64,000 nt of DNA from Kingdonia uniflora. Taxonomy: Eukaryota > Streptophyta > Magnoliopsida > Ranunculales > Circaeasteraceae. Where the stretch lies: assembly GCA_014058105.1 (NCBI GenBank), contig JACGCM010000685.1, positions 248,001 to 312,000 of the forward strand. The letters run 5' to 3'. Made by a program: the position numbers and the translations under genes. Positions 32,023 to 44,872 of the stretch are shown piece after piece; position 1 is the first letter of the stretch; each line of letters opens with the position of its first letter. The notes below the pieces were generated by a model. That model was not told where the DNA came from and made no database searches. It saw only the letters and a list, made by a program, of their open reading frames with translations.

Positions 32023-32590
32023 GAGTAATAGTTATAAGTGGTTGTCCACCTCTGGGGATTATGTTGTACTTAATCCAACAAGAGTACGAGACACCACATA
32101 AGAAACTGTGACCTTTATTTCAAGCATTTGATGTGAGAAGAATATTGCTAGAATGTTTTTAACGCCAATTCACAGTCCGAAAATAATGATTTTGTGTATT
32201 ACATTATTATATATTTGTAACTTTATGAGACAATTCCTAAATGTCAAGTTATAATTTGTAATATAATTGTTTGTGTTTTCTCGTAATAATCTTCTTGATT
32301 ATCAATTTTCTATTTAACATTTTTATTTACTTTTTCCATAATCATTTCAAATATTTTTGTAGACTACCTTCACATTTTCACACATTTTTATAGTAATATT
32401 ATCAACATATCATAATAATTTGAAAAATATTGAAAGAAAATAAAAAAAAAAAAAATTCAATCGTGATAATTCGGTTTAAATCGATTTTTTTGCATTAAAG
32501 GATTAAAAAAAGCCATGATAAATTGAAAATATCAAGGAATGGTTTGGTATTTTAATCCAAGGAGTTTGATGAAACAAAATTAAAAAAATA

Positions 32591-32598
32591 AAACCCTA
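32591..32598 (+). promoter_or_regulatory. telo-box (AAACCCTA)
   Basis: AAACCCTA lies 42 bp upstream of the ATG at 32640. In plants this box is typical of genes for the translation apparatus, which fits the tRNA-binding protein encoded downstream. Confidence 0.6.
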
Positions 32599-32639
32599 GT
32601 CGAAAGTGAAGAAGATAGTCCGATTTCTGAAAAGATAAA

Positions 32640-35600
32640 ATGGAGTCCAATTCAGGCGTTGTGGAGAAGAGAAATCAAGCAATTATATCATCTCTATTCA
32701 AACGTCTATCTTTAGATCCTGTAAGTCCTCTAAATCCCTTAGAACCAGTTCAGCTCAATGGGATTTTGTTTGATTAGTTAATTTATAATGTTTCAGTAAA
32801 TCTTCATCATTATTAACTCTAATTGCTTATGGGTTTTCAATATGATATAAAACTCACTTGGTTTCAAATAGGTTTTTGTGTTTTTGATTATGGTATAATG
32901 AGTGTGAATGATGGTAACTAAATTTGTTATCAAGTGAGAGATAAATAAAATGTTGATTGTTTCCATCACATTATGGTGTATAATTTCGGCAGATATATAC
33001 TTTTTTCTGTATTTATAGTTGATGCATGTATTGGTAGTTGCCCACATTTTCTATGAATTAGCAATGCATGCTTCTCGATTTTCGAATTTTATCGATATCT
33101 AAGAGGAAGATATTGTTGAAGGGGCACCTATTAATTTGCAATTTAAGAACTCACCAATGGGTTTGAAGCATTTTTGTCTTTGAAATAGTGGATTGGAAGC
33201 TTTACGTCGAGTGTATTAGTGTTATGTTGTACTTGAGGGAACCAATATATGGAGAAAGGAGTCGTCTTGTAGAAAAACAAGGATATGTTGGAGAAGGAAA
33301 GTTTAGTTCAAATGTAGTTTAATGTTTTTTTCCGGGCAACTAGTTGATTTGCTCGAGGCATAGAGGATTTCAAAACCGGTGATGTTTGTTTTCCATTAGG
33401 CTTTGACACTGAATTTATTGGAATAAAGTGATGAATGCATTCAACGCCCAATGCCGGTCTGATAGTCTCATTTAGAGATAAGATAGTTTGAGAGTCTATT
33501 TGTATGGTACTTTGCAAACATAGTATTTTTTTTTTTTTTTTGGGGATTCCAAAAAAATAACTATGTTTGCAAAGTTGCAGCTACCACTGTATAGTGATTT
33601 GGGGTTCGATGTCCTACAAACTTTATATGCATCGCTTACAAATATAGTCAGTCTTTGAAAATATTATAGATTTCAAGCTGCACTGATTTAGCGAGGATGA
33701 TCTTTCCGGATGAAATTGTTCGGGTGAAAAATCAGTAGATAAACTTCATTTGAATGTGTGCCGTATAGATACTATGTAGGAAAATCACATATGTTTGTTT
33801 AATACGTAAACCTTCTCCTAAAGGTATTCGATAGATTTATTTCCATGGATGGAAAATGAACATACAATATATGGAAGGCCTTGCAGTTGGCTAAGACAGT
33901 GTATCTAATTTCATTTTGGCTTTGAGGATGATATAATTGATGACAATTATATCTAACATCAAGATACAATTGAATGAGTACCTACTAATTTCAATTTTTA
34001 GAGCTCCCCAATGATTTTAAAGTGTTTTTTTTCTTCCTGTAATTGAGTGGATTGGAAGCTTTATCGTCAAGTACCTTATATTATGTCCTACTTAAGGGAA
34101 CCTACATGTTGAGCGAGGAGTCATCCCTTAGAAGAACAAGCATATGTAGGTGAAGGAAATGCTTGTTCAAAAGTCGTTTGGTGTTTTCTTCACTAGTTGA
34201 TTTATTCGAGATACAGATTGTTCAAAACCGGTATTGTTTGTTTCCCGTTTGGCTTTTGACACTGAATTTTATTGGAATAAAGTGACAAATGCAATCAGCC
34301 TCCAGTATCGGTCTAATAGTCATAAATAGAACTAAGGTAGCTTAAGAGTCTCCTGGTAAGGTACCATGTTTGCAAAGTTGCAGTTACCACTGTGTAGTGA
34401 TTTGGGGTTCGTTGTCCTACTCACTTGAAGTTGTAGACCAAAAATACTTGAACTAGCGTGATTAACTTGACAAAACTTTGAGTAAGTCTTTGAAAACTAA
34501 GTTTCAGGCTGCACTGATTTAGTAAAGATGATCATTTTTGATAAAATTATTCAGACACCAATCAGTAGATACTTCATTTGAATGTGTGCTATATATGTTA
34601 TGTTGGAAAATCACATATGCTTGTTTAATACATAAAACTCTCTCCTAATTCAATAGATTTATTGTCATGGATGGAAAATGAACATACAATAGCTTGAAGG
34701 TCTTGCAGTTGGCTAGGACAGTTTATATAATTTCATTTCGGCTTTGAGGATGATAATTGGTGTTTGTGGGTCTCACTTGGTCATGCTGTGTGGTTTCTTT
34801 TGTGTACTCTGAGGTTGTCTTCAAGCTTAGTATCAACTAGCAACATTTCTCCTAAGTAAAAATCTTCATATAGGATTGTAAGAGTTTGAATATATATTTG
34901 GGTTGTAATACTGGCATTTTGCTTTCTTTTCCAACCACACATCTTTTTCGCACGAGGTAATAATCCAAAGCTATTATTAGAGTTCATGAAAGTAATATAT
35001 GGGTGGAATTAGCAGCATGTAAATCTAGATACCTTGGTGGTGGAACATTTTATTCTGAAAAAAAGCACCGTTTCAAGTCATCTCGTGTCAAATGATTGTT
35101 CTACTCATTTTTAGGAGGGAGTGGAAAGACTTAGTGGAATTTTTAAGAGATACTCTTTGGTATGAGAAGGAGACTTGTCAAGTGTCATGGTCAGTTGCTG
35201 ACGATTGAACTGGTGAACAATCTGCCTTTTATAACTTCATTCATCGTCTACCATTTGGAATTTCATCTTAATTCATTTTAGACTTTCTTAGTCTATTACG
35301 AAGGTCCTTTGTTTTTGAGGAGTGAGTAACACACAAGGTTTAAAAAAACCCCGGAAGCGGTTGCTTGATGGGGTAAGGCAGTGTGAGCTGTAGGCTTTTT
35401 TCAGAACTGTTGATGAAAATCTAATTAATCAGAATAAAGGGGTAGATCCTATTCATTTAAACAAATCAAGTAAACACGTATATATGAACCTCAATCTATG
35501 TTTTTACCTTAGCCTATTGACCAATGCGAATTAAGTGAAAAGTGAAAAACAGACCGTAATATCAATTTGCTCATAAATAAGCAAATGGGTGTTTGATTTT

Positions 35601-38600
35601 GTTGAGAAGCTCAGGTTTATTTTTGAGAGGGCAAAACCTAGAATTCCATATCTAAGTATCTGTTTCTAAGAAATTAGAACAAAGCCAACTTTCTAACTAG
35701 AACCTTTGTGTGTGTTTTGTGTAAGCTAAATTTCCAAAGATCATTTGAAGAAAAGGTAGCAAGCAAAGGTTCAAAGCGATTTCAAAATCAATGAGAAATA
35801 CTTAGTTTTTAGCTGTTTCAGGTTCGTATGCCTTGCATCTGCCTAAGTTATGCGTCTCATATACACCTCAAAACTACAAGACATAAGCCTCACCTATAAT
35901 TCTCAACTCCCTTCTTGGGCAGAGACTACCAAATGTTTTGCATTCATTGCCCTAGGCAATAGTCCAACTACATTCAACAGAGAATGTTTATTTTTTTTTG
36001 GAAGGCAAGCTGGGGGGCAAACCCCCATGAGATAGCAAACAAAAGAGGTAATTACAGGGTGGGGACAACTAACAACCCTTACAAACAAGGGATGAGAGAA
36101 CCTAAACACCAAGAAAGGACATAATATAGAATATACAAGCAAAAACATAACACTAACCTACCTAAGACTGACAAGCCTTCAATAGAGAATGTTGGGTTAC
36201 TGAATCGGTTCATATACACTATTTACAACAAAGAAGTGGAAAAAAAAACTAACCTATCCCGGGAAAGGAAAAAAAAAACAACGTGGAATGATAGACCCCT
36301 TCAGTCCAAATTAGCGTAAGGTAGTAATGACCATATTAATTAAAATCTTTTCTATCATGCCAGTTCTGGACAACAAGGGAGCTGGTCATAACCATCATAA
36401 GGTTTGTGGTGTGTGATAATATCTGCATTCTTCACCGGCACTAAGGGGATGCACTTTGGTAAAACCGTGACAATTATGCTTCCAGATCCAATTAGTATGC
36501 TGAGTAACCACCGTAACTGCTCATTCAAATGAACAGTATCTGCAAATGTGCCTGAGGTTACACGGCTGTTAATAATTGAATATCTGGGAATAAAGAAAGA
36601 GTTGAATATTAAGGAAATGAGAATAGGATCGATCTTGGAGCCATTAAGTTTCAGAAAGCTGCTTTCCGCTGAAGTTGAGAACTGCAAATGCAGCCAATTG
36701 TTAATCACTCCGAGCGCTGATATTTTTCCACATTGTTCCTGTGACAAAACTTGCATCTCGTCCAACTAGAATATTTTATTTATCATTCCATCATTTGAAG
36801 GTGTGGTAGCCAAGAATGTTCATAATCATATCGACGCATAGCAACTGTGCAACTGTATACAATCCAGATACATTATGTAATTTTCAAAAGGTTGCCTCCC
36901 TCCAAAAATAGAAAGTTGGTGCTCCTCCCCCATCTCTGGCTATGGTGGGCCGTGGGTAAGCTTCTCTGCAGCAAAAGCAAAACTACATGGGGGACTTCAA
37001 CTCCCTCTGGAAAAGATTGGGGACGACTTTGAGGAATTTGTAAGGAGCTGTGATGAAGAACCTGGGGAAACACCTTCAAGAGGAACTAGTGTAAAAGACA
37101 ATCTGAGAGGTTCTTTGAAACAAGGTGAAGTTCATCGATGTACAAATGCTAAGGGTCTTACCCCCTTGAAAACAATAAGAAAAGGGATCAATGATCTGTA
37201 CATAGAGGAGTGGAAAGGATTGCACATACCTCTCCTTCACCAGAATTTAAGCTGTTGATTGAAGACAAAAGAAAATCTAGATCTTAAGAAACAGTGGGAG
37301 ATCTAGGATTGTGAGAATTTGTTGAATATACAGAGGCTGTGAATGAAGCTCAAGAAGCAGTTGACTCTAATTATGATGAAAATGAAGCTGGTGATGGTGA
37401 TTCTGAAGAAGAACACTAAAACATTGTGAGTACTAAGGAACAAAATTTCTCTCTAAGGGAAGTAACCTTTTACCCTATTGATACTTGTGATTATAACTTT
37501 TGTTGCTCCCAATGCCTAAATGATTGACTGACATTTGTTTAAAATCATGTCATCAAAATGCAAGTGAAGATGAGCAGTATGAGGAGGTTCAGGAGGCTGC
37601 TTTCAATGAAGCTGGAGAATTTAGGGGAGGAAACAAACAACAGCACCTGCAGTTTGGTGAATGGTGGAGGAGACAATAATTTGGAATAAATCAAAAATAT
37701 GCTCTTGAAATGCCTCTTTGGTGTAGTGATGGAAAGTTTGTATATTGAAAAGGCAACAAGGCAAACAAAGGTGACAAGGAGGATTTCCCTCCCTTGAACA
37801 TGATCCAGAAGGTGACCAACAATGCCAATAATCTCAATTGGGCAAGTCTTGTGGGAGCAACTTCAAATGCAAGAGGTAAAAATTAAACTCAACTGCTCTC
37901 CGAAATTATTGAATGGTGTTCCCACAGTTATCTTCTCTGAAGCTGAACTTGCAAAAATCATTAAATGCTTTGACAATTATTTACTTGGTAACTTCATTGC
38001 AAGGAGAATAGACAATTGTCTATTGGTAAATGAAAGAAACATTGAGTGACCTTTGGAGGTTTAAGGGGCACTTTGAGATCACCTTGCAAGGTCATGATGA
38101 CCTATTCATTTTCAAATTCAGTAATGCAGAGGGTAGGGAGAGAGTTATGCAAATTGGTCCAATTCATCTTGCCAACAGGGTGTTTATCCTTAGGACTTGG
38201 AAACCACTAATTGGGCTTGAGACAAGAGATCACACTATATATACAGGGAGAGGCAGTGGCAAATGGTGATATTATGAGTACTGAAGTAGTTGAGCCTACT
38301 AATCCAGTGGTAGAAGTAAATAAATTTGTTGAGACAGTGATACCCCACCCAGGACCATGTTGAAGATTGATAAGTTGGCATCAACCAAAAAGAACAAAGA
38401 AAAGAAGAAGAGAAAAAAGAACCAAGCTGAAGGAGCTGAGAGGAGAATGAAATAATGGATTCTGAACCTCCATCAAATACAAACTACATAAATTCTGTGA
38501 AGAATAAGGCAGCATCGCATCCTAAGGGAACAGTGGGAAGGCAAGAAAAACCAAACCGCACCCGCACCCCCCTATTCATGATGTTGCAACTGGCAGTGTG

Positions 38601-41600
38601 GAATGTGTGAAGAATATGAGTCCAGTTAATTGACAACTTCTTAACAACTGGGAGATCACGAGTTCGATTCTGTCCAACTGCATTTTGTCTATTTTCACAA
38701 TGATAAAACTTATACAAAATTTCATAAAATGTTAATCGGTGTATGCGCATACAACTAAAAAACATTTTGGGTGGCTTTGTCCCTGAACCCCAATCGTCTT
38801 AAGCTCACCTTAATATATTCCTGCGTCTGCCCTAACTGCCAGTTACAATTTTCATTTTCTTATTTTGTTTTTTTGATGATTGTGTATTGACAATGGATTA
38901 TAGCTTCTAGCTTTATATTCTTTAGTGCATAAACCTAATGCTGAAGTTGGATGTTGATTCATGCAGCAAAGCTTTTCCAGCAAAAATATTGAAGCAAAAG
39001 ACATTAAAAGCTTGTTCTCAAACCTTTCACTGGGAAACACAATTCCTCTCAAAAACAATGATGAGGTAAACGGTAAACCAAGCTGGAATGTTGTTTTGTA
39101 CGTTTTCAACTAAAATTTTCTAGGGTTAAGTTTGTAGGTATTGACTCCAAAAACTTATCTGCGATGTAGGTGATGAAATGGGTAGTGTTTGCAGACAGTT
39201 TTCCTGTTGATTCTGAAGCATGCGCTGGAGTTCTTGAAGGACTAAATAAGGAATTGGCTGATAAATCTATTCTCTTTGGGGATGGACTCAAGCCTTCGGA
39301 AGCAGACATTGTCGTTTTCTCAGCCCTGCATTCTTATGTGGTATGCGATGTCCAATACTCTTTTATTTTCTTACTACTTTGTTGCAAAGCTTTCAATTTT
39401 TATTTCCTTAGTCGCAGCAACAATTGTTAGTAGCACATGTAGTCTACCTGAGACTCTTATGACAATCCTTTCAAAGTTTCTTATGAAAGTAAACTTTTTG
39501 CCGCAATGAAAAGTAAACATAATATTAAAGGGTCTGGCAAATATCAAACTCAAAACGTGAAACAAAATGTATACAAGTAGATGCATGCAAGGGCTGGAAA
39601 GGACCCCAAAGGAGTACAAGGGATTAATTAACCCATGACCATATTAGTCAAATCCGATTTGTTGCCCTTCGTCGCCTCAAAAAAGATCCTCCTGAGTGAT
39701 AGGTTAAGCCAGTTGGTCCGACCTTCCGCCCTGCCTTAGATTTCAGGGACTATTAACCATTACCACGAGCAAAGCGTGATAAAAAGATATCTTGCCGCTG
39801 TACTTCCTCTTTCTCCGACTCTGAACAAAGCTGACAAAATTACAAATGAGCACTAGTCGACCCCAGATAGTCGGACAAAATACATGGAAACGTTACTCAG
39901 TGAATTTGAATAATAACCATTTTAACTTATTTTGTATTGGTTTGGTTCTTGTTATTCTCCATGTTTGAATCTATTTTTCATTAGCTTGGATCTTTGTATG
40001 TTTGTTTTATACAACTTAATTCTCCGCCTAAATATGCTAAGTAGGTCTGATGCGCAGATTTGGTCAGACATGGATAAAGAAATGGGAATGGGGGTATCAC
40101 GATGTTTGCCTAAAAGGAAGTGGTATCACCATTTTTCATATCCATAAACCTAGGACATGTCTACAGCTAAAATTGTCTCATCTTTTTCTTTAAACGGCCT
40201 ACAGCAATATCTAGTTTTTATTAGTTTGAATATCCTATATTATGTTTTGATCAAACAAATATGATAAAAACTTTACTCAGGGACTATTGATAGCAAGAGT
40301 GCCTACAATTAAGTAATTGTGTAACTTTGGTTATGAATGAACTAGAAAAGCTAAACAGCGATCATTGTACGATTAAGAATCTAGGTAGTTGCTTATAGTA
40401 GTCTTGATAAATTATTCACATAAATGTCGAGTTTGTACTGTATCACTTGTTATCATATTGCTTGGTCATGAGTTAGAAAAGCTCTTTGAAATATCCTTTA
40501 TGATAGCAATGAAGGTTCTCACCATAAAATCTTGACAAACAAAGTATCTATTTGCTTTGCTGTGCAGTTTTTGTCCTAACTATTCCTGATTGCTGCTATG
40601 TTTCCAGAGTGGCCTTTCAAATACAGATAAGGAAAAGTGTGCAAATGTGCTTAGGTGGATGGACTACATCCAAGTACGCCTCGATTCTTACATCTTTCTC
40701 ATTTCTAGTTCAGTAACATTTGCTTGGTATTATTCAGTTGTTTCTTATGCAAGTATTTAATTCTAAAATCTCCTATCTTATTGACTAAATCCTCTTACAA
40801 TGTTTCATGGTATTTTTCTTACAAGAACAAGGAAGATTTTAGGGAAGCTTTTGAAAAGATAAAAGTGGAAAAGTCTGTATTTGAGCCTGAAGTAAGTAAT
40901 TTCAATATGTCAAGGGCTAATTTTTTATTTGCTATAAAAGCTTCTTAACTTGATAAATCTTATCGAAATTACAAAATACGTTTCAGAACTTAAAGATATC
41001 AGAAAAGGTAGAAGCGGAGTCAATTTCAAAGAAGGGTAATAAGTCAGCAGAACCAAATTCCAAGAAGGGCAAGTCAGCAGATTCAAGTTCAAAGAAAGGT
41101 GATAAGTCAGCAGAGTCAAATACGAAGAAGACTATTAAGGAGGTAATCCGTTTGTTAATTCGTATTTTAGCTTATATGAATATTATATGTATGGCTGTCA
41201 ATGGAAAGATTGGTGATAGATTAGTGGTTCACGAGATATTATATAACTTCAGTATCTTTAAAATTTATGTTTTCATATTCATATAATTCTGAGAAATTAT
41301 ATCATACTGTACTTGCTGGTTTTTATCAAAAGGTTGCTGGAGATAATAAAGCTGTTGAGGAGAAGAAAAGAGAACAACCGGAAAAAGATTTAGTTGGCAA
41401 GGATGCAGAGGTCTGTGTCAGTCTGCTTAACATACAAGTTGGTCTTATTCGCAAGGCATACAAGCATCCATCTGCAGACAGGTACATTTCCCTCTCGTCT
41501 TTCCTTGTTGTTTTTCATCTTTATTCATGTTTAAATATTTAATTCAAAGAGAGGAGGAATCACTACTAGAGAAGTCGCGGTGTTCGAACAAAGAAATAAC

Positions 41601-44324
41601 TCAGTATGATAAATGAAATAAGTCAATTTCTGTCGTAATTCTTCTACACAGTCTATTGGTGGAGGAGATAGAGTTGGGAGATGGTAATGTCCGTCAAGTT
41701 GTCAGTGGTCTTGCAAAATTTTGCAGTCCGGATGAATTAACGGTAAGACCATAGTATCCTTCAATGAAAATTATGTGGTTACTTTAACGTAATATTCCTC
41801 TTTGTTGCCTTGACCTATATGCTAGACCTGCTTAATTTGTATACATAATATTTAAGGTTTCCCTTTAGAGCCTAATTAGTTAAAGGAAGTTATTTCCACA
41901 TTGAGAATTGTAATTTGTCATGCAGAATCGCAAAGTGGCTCTAATTACAAATGTGAAGCCTGGAAAGCTAAGAGATGTGATGTCTTCTGGATTGGTATAT
42001 CTTTTAACAATGTCCTCAAATTTTGCTGGTGCATTTGTCTTGACTCAAATATGTGATTCTTTTCTCAAGAGCTCCCTTTTACGTGCGTTGTATATATATT
42101 GTTGCGAGTAATAAATCCGTATTTGATTCCTTGCAAAGCCAAATTTATTCCTTAGATTTTCACAATGTAAAACTTGCTTTCACTTTTTTGTTCAAAAGCG
42201 TAAACTGAGTTATTGGTTGACTAAATGCAAATTTAGAAACTAAAGTTTTTTTTTCTTGGTGTTGTCAATTTTTGTTTCAGGTGCTCTGTGCCTCTAATGA
42301 AGATCATACTGTTGTGGAGCCTTTGCTTCCTCCGGAAGGGGCCGAACCGGGAGAGCGGGTTCTCTTTTCAGGGTAAGTATGTGAAAGGCAATGATAGCTA
42401 CCTACACCAATGCCCTAAAAATGCGGGTTTTACATGAATGGAATAAGATAGTGTTACTATGCTCAGAATCTTAAAAATGGGAAATGAGCTGGTAAATCGC
42501 TAAAAAGACGCAAAATTATGAAATCGTTACTACTACCCTCTCAACTAGAATGATTTAGTCAAACAAATTTCTAAAGACTGGCAAAAATTTAAGGATATCC
42601 AAACAATGTGATTGCAGATAGCTATATTAAGACTAGCTGCCTATTCAATATTCTATATTGTGTTGATGGTAATTATGTCACGTTCTTATCCTTTTTAGTG
42701 AGAGATTTATTTTTAAGGGAGAAATTAAATATTAATTTGTGAATAATGTCTTGTAGGCATGATGGAAAACCAGAAGATGTTCTAAATCCCAAAAAGAAAC
42801 AGTTGGATAAAATCACACCGGTATGTGCTTATCTTAAATTTTGTTTCACTTAGCACCAAAGTATTGGTGAAAACATTAGTTTTCTAAGTTTCTGAGTCCT
42901 GCTGGTAGAATTCTTTGTAATAATTTAGGTTTCCGTTTTTCATAAATTGATTAGGGTAAATCCATTTAGCAGCTGCAGACCTCATATTAAATGGGCCATA
43001 GAAACTCTTGGCTAGGAGTAGCCTACATGCTCCCCCAAAATAAGTGAGGATGAAACTTCTAAAACAATGATCTTCTTTCCGAATTACAAAAGCAGCCTCA
43101 CCCTTTTTCTTCACCAATGTTCCTCCTTGTTCTCTCCCTCTCTTCATCAAGTTCTTCCTGGACCTTCTTTTAGAAATTTGCCTGCAGTTAGTACCTCTGA
43201 ACTATGAATTAGATTAAAGATACAATTATGGTTTGTTAATTATCAGATTAAGATATTGAAACCCCTCGCGAGCGTACTACCTCTACCGGTCTACCCCTTC
43301 TTGACCACTTTCACACGTGAGGCCAACGAAGTTGGCTTGCGCAACGACATCTATAACCTTTTTTATTCTAATAAAAATAAACCTCTTTATACATAGGAAA
43401 TATGTATCACCAGCTCTAATACTGAATTTGAAGCCATGTAGTTTGTCAGATCCCTTTTCTACTGAAGTTGGTCGGAAAATCAGATTAAAGACCCGAAGTA
43501 AAGTGTTGTACCAGAATACTTCTGGTAGCGATTGTAGAATTTAGATCTGAGACCAGATCCAGCTAGTAAATATCAAATACCAGTCAAGGGGACCCGGAGC
43601 TGATCAGCTCATGAGATTATATGAATATTTATGATGGAGGGATTTCTTGAAGTCATGGAGGAAAAAGTTGCTAAACCATATATTGAAAGGATTTCAGAAT
43701 TAATAGTTAGTGTTGTGTTTCAAAACTAAAGCAAGAGGGGAAAAAAATGTCCTCAACTTTCTCACTTTGGATTCGCATGCAAAAGAAGGGAGCAAGCCAC
43801 CAGATATGTCATTCTCATATCAGCCCCTTGCAATCACCACAAATATGAACATAACTCATAATTCCTTTTAATACAACAAATTTCCGGTCATTGATCATTG
43901 TTTCATCTTTACCAACAACAAAACAACCAATTGATACAACTCAAATAGAAAAGGATATCAGTTCAACTCACTTCTCAATATTCTGACTGCCACAATACTC
44001 ATCTCGATTTTTATAAGACATACATATTAGGGTATTTGATGCAAGTAAACTTCAAAATTAACTTTGAAGTAGCGAATGTAATATTTCTAATAACTTCATG
44101 GTCTGTAAGGTGATTTATTTTAAGGTGGTGCCCTCGGTTTTCTGCTGGAGCGTTATTATTATGTGTAATGCCTTTTTGATTAGTTGTGAGAGTAATTGTG
44201 GGGTTTTCCATGGATGCAGTATCTTTACACAGATGAGAACGGCATTGCAACATTCAAGGGAATACCTTTCATGACCTCGGCTGGGCCATGCACGTCTTCT
44301 ATCCGCAAAGCAAGTATCAAATGA
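32640..44324 (+). CDS. Arc1p/AIMP1-like tRNA-binding protein (EMAPII-type OB fold), 12 coding exons
   Basis: Exons by splice sites: 32640-32720, 38967-39065, 39170-39340, 40608-40673, 40826-40891, 40987-41142, 41333-41481, 41652-41742, 41926-41994, 42281-42372, 42757-42820, 44220-44324. They total 1209 bp, 402 residues plus TGA, with every phase consistent and all introns GT-AG. Residues about 28-139 form a GST-C-like helical domain ('GLKPSEADIVVFSALHSYV'). Residues 162-235 are a Lys/Ser/Glu-rich linker with repeated 'KKG.KSAES' units, expected to bind RNA. Residues 240-402 are the tRNA-binding OB fold plus EMAPII C-terminal domain ('LLNIQVGLIRKAYKHPSAD', 'VRQVVSGLAKF', 'VALITNVKPGKLRDVMSSG'). 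Homologues (yeast Arc1p, animal AIMP1, Arabidopsis At2g40660) hold aminoacyl-tRNA synthetases and deliver tRNA in the cytosol. The first intron is 6.2 kb and full of insertions. No defect is seen. Confidence 0.92.
33100..34757 (+). repeat. Tandem duplication of about 0.83 kb in intron 1
   Basis: Anchors recur in order: 'GTGGATTGGAAGCTTTA' (33188, 34048), 'TGCAAAGTTGCAG', 'GTAGTGATTTGGGGTTCG', 'GAATGTGTGC' and 'ATGGATGGAAAATGAACATA' (33845, 34667). The offset drifts from 860 to 822 bp because of indels. Copy 1 spans about 33100-33933 and copy 2 about 33934-34757. Neither codes for protein. Confidence 0.88.
33509..33575 (+). repeat. Perfect fold-back in copy 1 of the intron duplication
   Basis: ACTTTGCAAACATAGT (33509-33524) pairs exactly with ACTATGTTTGCAAAGT (33560-33575), separated by a T run, GGGGATTCC and an A run that can extend the stem. 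Copy 2 has only one arm (near 34369), so the hairpin is an extra inverted duplication or small insertion. Confidence 0.85.
34760..35970. other. Intronic sequence, nothing recognised
   Basis: Part of intron 1 of the AIMP1-like gene. It is AT-rich, and I see no gene or repeat that I can name. Confidence 0.5.
35973..36193 (-). mobile_element. 5'-truncated LINE insertion with 16-bp TSD
   Basis: The insertion of about 190 bp starts with a T run (35989-35999) on the plus strand and is flanked by TTCAACAGAGAATGTT (35973-35988) and TTCAATAGAGAATGTT (36178-36193). The long duplication and poly(A) tail show LINE-mediated integration in minus orientation. It lies in intron 1 of the AIMP1-like gene. Confidence 0.85.
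36355..36765 (-). CDS. Unrecognised 136-codon ORF in an intron
   Basis: One of the longer open frames in the window that belongs to no element I can name. It runs 'MDEMQVLSQEQCGKISALGV', 'NNWLHLQFSTSAESSFLKLN', 'NSFFIPRYSIINSRVTSGTF', 'LNEQLRWLLSILIGSGSIIV' and '...YDGYDQLPCCPELA'. A hydrophobic stretch (about residues 86-108) could span a membrane. Clean composition suggests a real exon or a retroposed gene fragment. It lies antisense within intron 1 of the AIMP1-like gene. I found no poly(A) or TSD. Confidence 0.35.
   Translation of the reverse strand: MDEMQVLSQEQCGKISALGVINNWLHLQFSTSAESSFLKLNGSKIDPILISLIFNSFFIPRYSIINSRVTSGTFADTVHLNEQLRWLLSILIGSGSIIVTVLPKCIPLVPVKNADIITHHKPYDGYDQLPCCPELA
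36930..38460 (+). pseudogene. LINE ORF1 remnant (DUF4283-like)
   Basis: Plus-strand pieces in several frames follow a plant LINE ORF1. They start with an acidic leader ('DDFEEFVRSCDEEPGETPSR', 'NAKGLTPLKTIRKG') and 'NWASLVGATS' near 37840. The DUF4283 core is then seen as 'LLGNFIARRIDNCLLVNERN', 'DLWRFKGHFEITLQGHDDLF', 'IFKFSNAEGRERVMQIGPIH' and 'RVFILRTWKPLIGLE' near 37970-38230. A basic Lys-rich tail follows near 38380-38440. DUF4283 is the RNA-binding-like domain found in ORF1 of plant L1 elements. Many stops make it dead. No matching ORF2 follows. Confidence 0.65.
38615..38765 (+). mobile_element. SINE-like sequence with tRNA B-box
   Basis: 'GAGTTCGATTCTG' (about 38652-38664) matches the RNA polymerase III B box (GGTTCGANTCC), and 'AGTCCAGTTAATTGACAAC' upstream could be a degraded A box. 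The layout fits a tRNA-derived SINE. I see no clear poly(A) tail or TSD, so boundaries are approximate. Confidence 0.35.
42821..44219. other. Last intron of the AIMP1-like gene, no feature recognised
   Basis: A 1.4-kb intron. An 88-codon minus-strand frame at 42884-43150 is not supported by any motif. Confidence 0.5.
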
Positions 44325-44848
44325 GGAGTTTGTTTGGCCATCTTTTCTTCCATCAACTGTGCTAAAATAAATTTTGCTCCAAATATTGTGCGGTTGCAGA
44401 TCTGCCCTCATTTAGTATCATATCTTGAGAATCTTTATATCAAGCTGTTGTGCCATTGATTTATAGAAATGAGATTGAATTATGTAGTGAATTACTTTTC
44501 AAGCAGGCTGAGTTTTATGTTTAATTAGAATATGAAGCTAATAGGTAGCAAGTGCCTGAAAGATGTTGACTTGGAATTGCTGTTTTCACTGGTGTGGCCT
44601 AACAAGACCTATACATATTTTGCTATTGGAAAATGTAATTCAACCATAGTATTCTACTTTGAAAATGTGTTGCCACACTAGTATAAGACGGAATGCTGCA
44701 CATTTTGATTTGAGATGTAAAAATTGGAGGTTTCTGGTGACAGACAATAAACAATAATAATATACTCCGCTCGGGCTAGGAAAGTAAACATATCGGGCTC
44801 ACAATTCGATATTTTGAAGTTGAACTCCATCTCCATCAGTGCTCCCAT

Positions 44849-44857
44849 AAACCCTAA
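44849..44857 (+). promoter_or_regulatory. telo-box (AAACCCTAA)
   Basis: AAACCCTAA sits 15 bp before the ATG at 44873, probably in the 5' UTR. The upstream AIMP1-like gene has the same box at a similar place. Confidence 0.5.
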
Positions 44858-44872
44858 TTTTCAACACCCTTA

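Noticed and set aside
42884..43150. 88-codon minus-strand frame in the last intron of the AIMP1-like gene
   Set aside because: No motif; it is bounded by random stops.
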